In this document: piece by piece, positions 62,216 to 64,000 of the stretch
How the letters are laid out: every line of letters starts with the position of its first letter
How positions within the stretch are numbered: position 1 is the stretch's first letter
Source: an uncultured Ulvibacter sp.
GTDB taxonomy: Bacteria; Bacteroidota; Bacteroidia; Flavobacteriales; Flavobacteriaceae
Reading direction: 5' to 3'
Assembly (NCBI GenBank): GCA_938041335.1
Contig: CALIAF010000016.1
Location: 1 to 64,000 of the forward strand
DNA length: 64,000 nucleotides
Made by a program: the position numbers and the translations under genes
Notes under the pieces: model-generated
What the model saw: the letters and a program-made list of their open reading frames with translations, nothing else
Database searches by the model: none
Told to the model about the DNA's origin: nothing

Positions 62216-64000
62216 TTAATGTACGCTATCACAATGTAAATGAACCTTATCCTTTTTCATTGGTGCTCTTTTCTTGCCGCCTTTCCCGCCTTTATCTGTA
62301 AGCATCATATTAATAAGCTTAGTTCGTTCTTGCTTAATAGCGGCGCGTTTCACTTTGTCTTGCTCTAAATCAAAATAGGTGCGACCTTCAATAATAGTCT
62401 TCTCTGCTTTTGCATAAACAGATAAAGGATGATCTGTCCATAACACGAGATCTGCATCTTTACCTTCTTTGATACTACCCACACGATTATCAATGTGGAG
62501 TAATTTTGCAGGATTAATCGTTACCATCTTCCAAGCTTCTTCTTCACTCATTCCTCCATATTTAACCGTCTTTCCGGCCTCTTGGTTTAAACGTCTAGAC
62601 ATCTCTGCATCATCGCTATTAATAGCAGTGACAACACCTTGCTTTGCCATAATCGCGGCGTTGTAAGGGATCGCATCATTCACTTCATATTTATAAGCCC
62701 ACCAATCACTAAAAGTAGATCCGCCTACTCCGTGCTCTACCATCTTGTCTGCTACCTTGTATCCTTCAAGAATGTGTGTAAACGTATTCACTCTAAAGTT
62801 AAAACGTTCTGCCACTTTCATTAACATATTGATCTCGCTTTGTACATAACTGTGGCAGCTAATGTAGCGTTCGCCATTTAGTATTTCGGCAATAACCTCC
62901 ATCTCTTCGTCATATCTATAATTGCCCGTTTTTTTAGCGGCTTGATATTCTACCGCTCTATTAAAGTAGCTGACAAACATTTGTTCGACACCCATACGCG
63001 TCTGTGGGAAACGACTATAGCTCTCCCAGTTAGACTGCTTTACGTTTTCACCAAGGGCAAATTTGATAAACTTAGGGCTATTGTCATAGATCATATTTGC
63101 TGCTGGCTCGCCCCATTTCATTTTAATGATAGCAGAACGACCACCTATTGGATTTGCAGAACCGTGCAATATTTGAGCAGAAGTAACACCTCCTGCAAGA
63201 TTGCGATAGATATCTACGTCTTCGTAATCTACCACATCTTCAATAGTTACCTCTGCAGTAGAGTTGTGTCCGGCCTCATTCACGGCTAACGTAGCGATAT
63301 GCGTATGTTCATCTATCACACCTGCAGTCAAATGTTTTCCAGTGGCATCGATTACTGTAGCATCACCTACAGATAAATTTTCACCTATTTTAGTAATTTT
63401 CCCATTTTTAACAAGGACGTCCGTTTCTGCTAGAACACCAGCGTTTTCACCAGTCCAAACGGTAGCGTTTTTAAACAACATCGTTTGCTGTTTTGGTTGT
63501 GTCACATTTCCGTAGCCCACATTAGGGTAAGTAATGGGCATCATTTCTGGGGCTTCATTAGCATCTTTGTCTTTCTTTTCTTCTTCGGAAAAGCCATTGG
63601 TTTGTACTGCCGTGAAGTTGCTGTCATTTCCGTTAGGTAATAAAAGTCGCCCAGAAAAACTAGTGCCGTCCTTTGGAATAACACCTGTTGTTCTGTATAC
63701 TTCTTTAGTTGTTTCATCTGTAAACGAAAGCGACATCCAGTTATCTGCATAAGTAAATTTTGAAGGAAATGAAATGGTATCCATTTTTACTTCAGACTTG
63801 GGCGAGGTAGCATCACCACTTATTTTTAGGTTGTAGGTTCTACCTGCGGCTGTCATCGTATAGTCACCTCTAATGTCCTTTTGGTTTTTATCATTTAAGA
63901 CATTTTTTCTTCCTTGCACCCAATTTTCATGAATTACAGTTCCATTTTCAAATAAAGGGCCCGAAGTCACTAAAAAGTTGGCATAGCGACCATTCTGCAG
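62216..64000 (-). CDS. Large amidohydrolase-family protein (5' truncated by window end)
   Basis: The frame stays open to base 64000, so at least 594 residues, with the N-terminus beyond the window. The first part (NFLVTSGPLFENGTVIHENWVQG) resembles the end of one amidohydrolase module and a beta domain. A second, complete module follows: ATVWTGENAGVLAETDVLVKNG, metal motif AGVIDEHTHIA (HTH), SCHSYVQSEI, FTHILEGYKVA, INSDDAEMSRRL and IKEGKDADLVLWTDHPLS. This one has the metal ligands intact, unlike the downstream protein. It is probably a secreted, two-module ~1000-aa protein with unknown substrate. A basic tail (GGKGGKKRAPMKKDK) ends it. Confidence 0.88.
   Translation of the reverse strand: MQNGRYANFLVTSGPLFENGTVIHENWVQGRKNVLNDKNQKDIRGDYTMTAAGRTYNLKISGDATSPKSEVKMDTISFPSKFTYADNWMSLSFTDETTKEVYRTTGVIPKDGTSFSGRLLLPNGNDSNFTAVQTNGFSEEEKKDKDANEAPEMMPITYPNVGYGNVTQPKQQTMLFKNATVWTGENAGVLAETDVLVKNGKITKIGENLSVGDATVIDATGKHLTAGVIDEHTHIATLAVNEAGHNSTAEVTIEDVVDYEDVDIYRNLAGGVTSAQILHGSANPIGGRSAIIKMKWGEPAANMIYDNSPKFIKFALGENVKQSNWESYSRFPQTRMGVEQMFVSYFNRAVEYQAAKKTGNYRYDEEMEVIAEILNGERYISCHSYVQSEINMLMKVAERFNFRVNTFTHILEGYKVADKMVEHGVGGSTFSDWWAYKYEVNDAIPYNAAIMAKQGVVTAINSDDAEMSRRLNQEAGKTVKYGGMSEEEAWKMVTINPAKLLHIDNRVGSIKEGKDADLVLWTDHPLSVYAKAEKTIIEGRTYFDLEQDKVKRAAIKQERTKLINMMLTDKGGKGGKKRAPMKKDKVHLHCDSVH

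Noticed and set aside
1-64000. tRNA, rRNA, CRISPR arrays, IS elements, riboswitches
   Set aside because: I looked for cloverleaf ends, repeat-spacer patterns, transposase motifs and known aptamer cores by eye and found none convincing.

Overview
The window looks like chromosome of a marine member of the Flavobacteriaceae (Bacteroidota). Supporting signs are a T9SS-type C-terminal sorting domain, Bacteroidota-type promoters (TTG, about 19 bases, TAnnTTTG), AT-rich sequence, several TTG/GTG starts, the rpsF-rpsR-rplI order, a LytTR response regulator, and many families typical of the phylum (DUF4199, DUF4369-thioredoxin, Wzi, two-domain amidohydrolases). I cannot name the genus. I see no rRNA, tRNA, IS element, integrase or CRISPR array.

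Layout. 1-20 kb is mostly housekeeping: the end of a secreted HYR-like/T9SS protein, rlmH, nadC-yihY, two small secreted proteins, priA, a LytTR regulator, rpsF-rpsR-rplI, a serine hydrolase next to an XRE regulator, an MsbA-like ABC exporter, phosphoglucomutase, a DUF4199-GT2 pair, rpmE2, a rhomboid protease and a TlpA-like lipoprotein. 20-32 kb holds less-understood genes. A GAF-like protein converges on an HD-PycTM (DUF5706) protein. Two giant convergent paralogous lipoproteins each combine a calcineurin-like phosphoesterase, a middle region with a CotH-kinase-like signature, and an Omp85-like barrel.

32-57 kb is a roughly 25 kb co-directional surface-polysaccharide locus, probably one operon from a promoter near 31.95 kb. 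It encodes export (Wza-like SLBB protein, Wzz-like protein, Wzx, Wzy, Wzi) and a complete PAPS module (CysQ, tandem DUF2061, CysC, CysD, CysN) with two sulfotransferases. It also has a GT4, a beta-helix protein, a CitE-like lyase/MaoC/CitE-like lyase trio next to a NeuD/PglD-type acyltransferase, two initiating sugar-phosphate transferases, an atypical PLP-fold protein overlapping a FemAB/GNAT-like protein, a DegT aminotransferase and a WbpM/PglF-type dehydratase. The simplest reading is a sulfated, amino-sugar-containing exopolysaccharide or O-antigen. An acyl decoration made from a non-standard CoA ester is a further possibility.

57-64 kb has a COG2509-like FAD oxidoreductase, a small membrane exporter-like protein, a second stand-alone PycTM gene coupled through TAATG to a 48-aa basic ORF, an orphan ExbD, a cluster of palindromic intergenic repeats, and two minus-strand amidohydrolases, the last running off the window.
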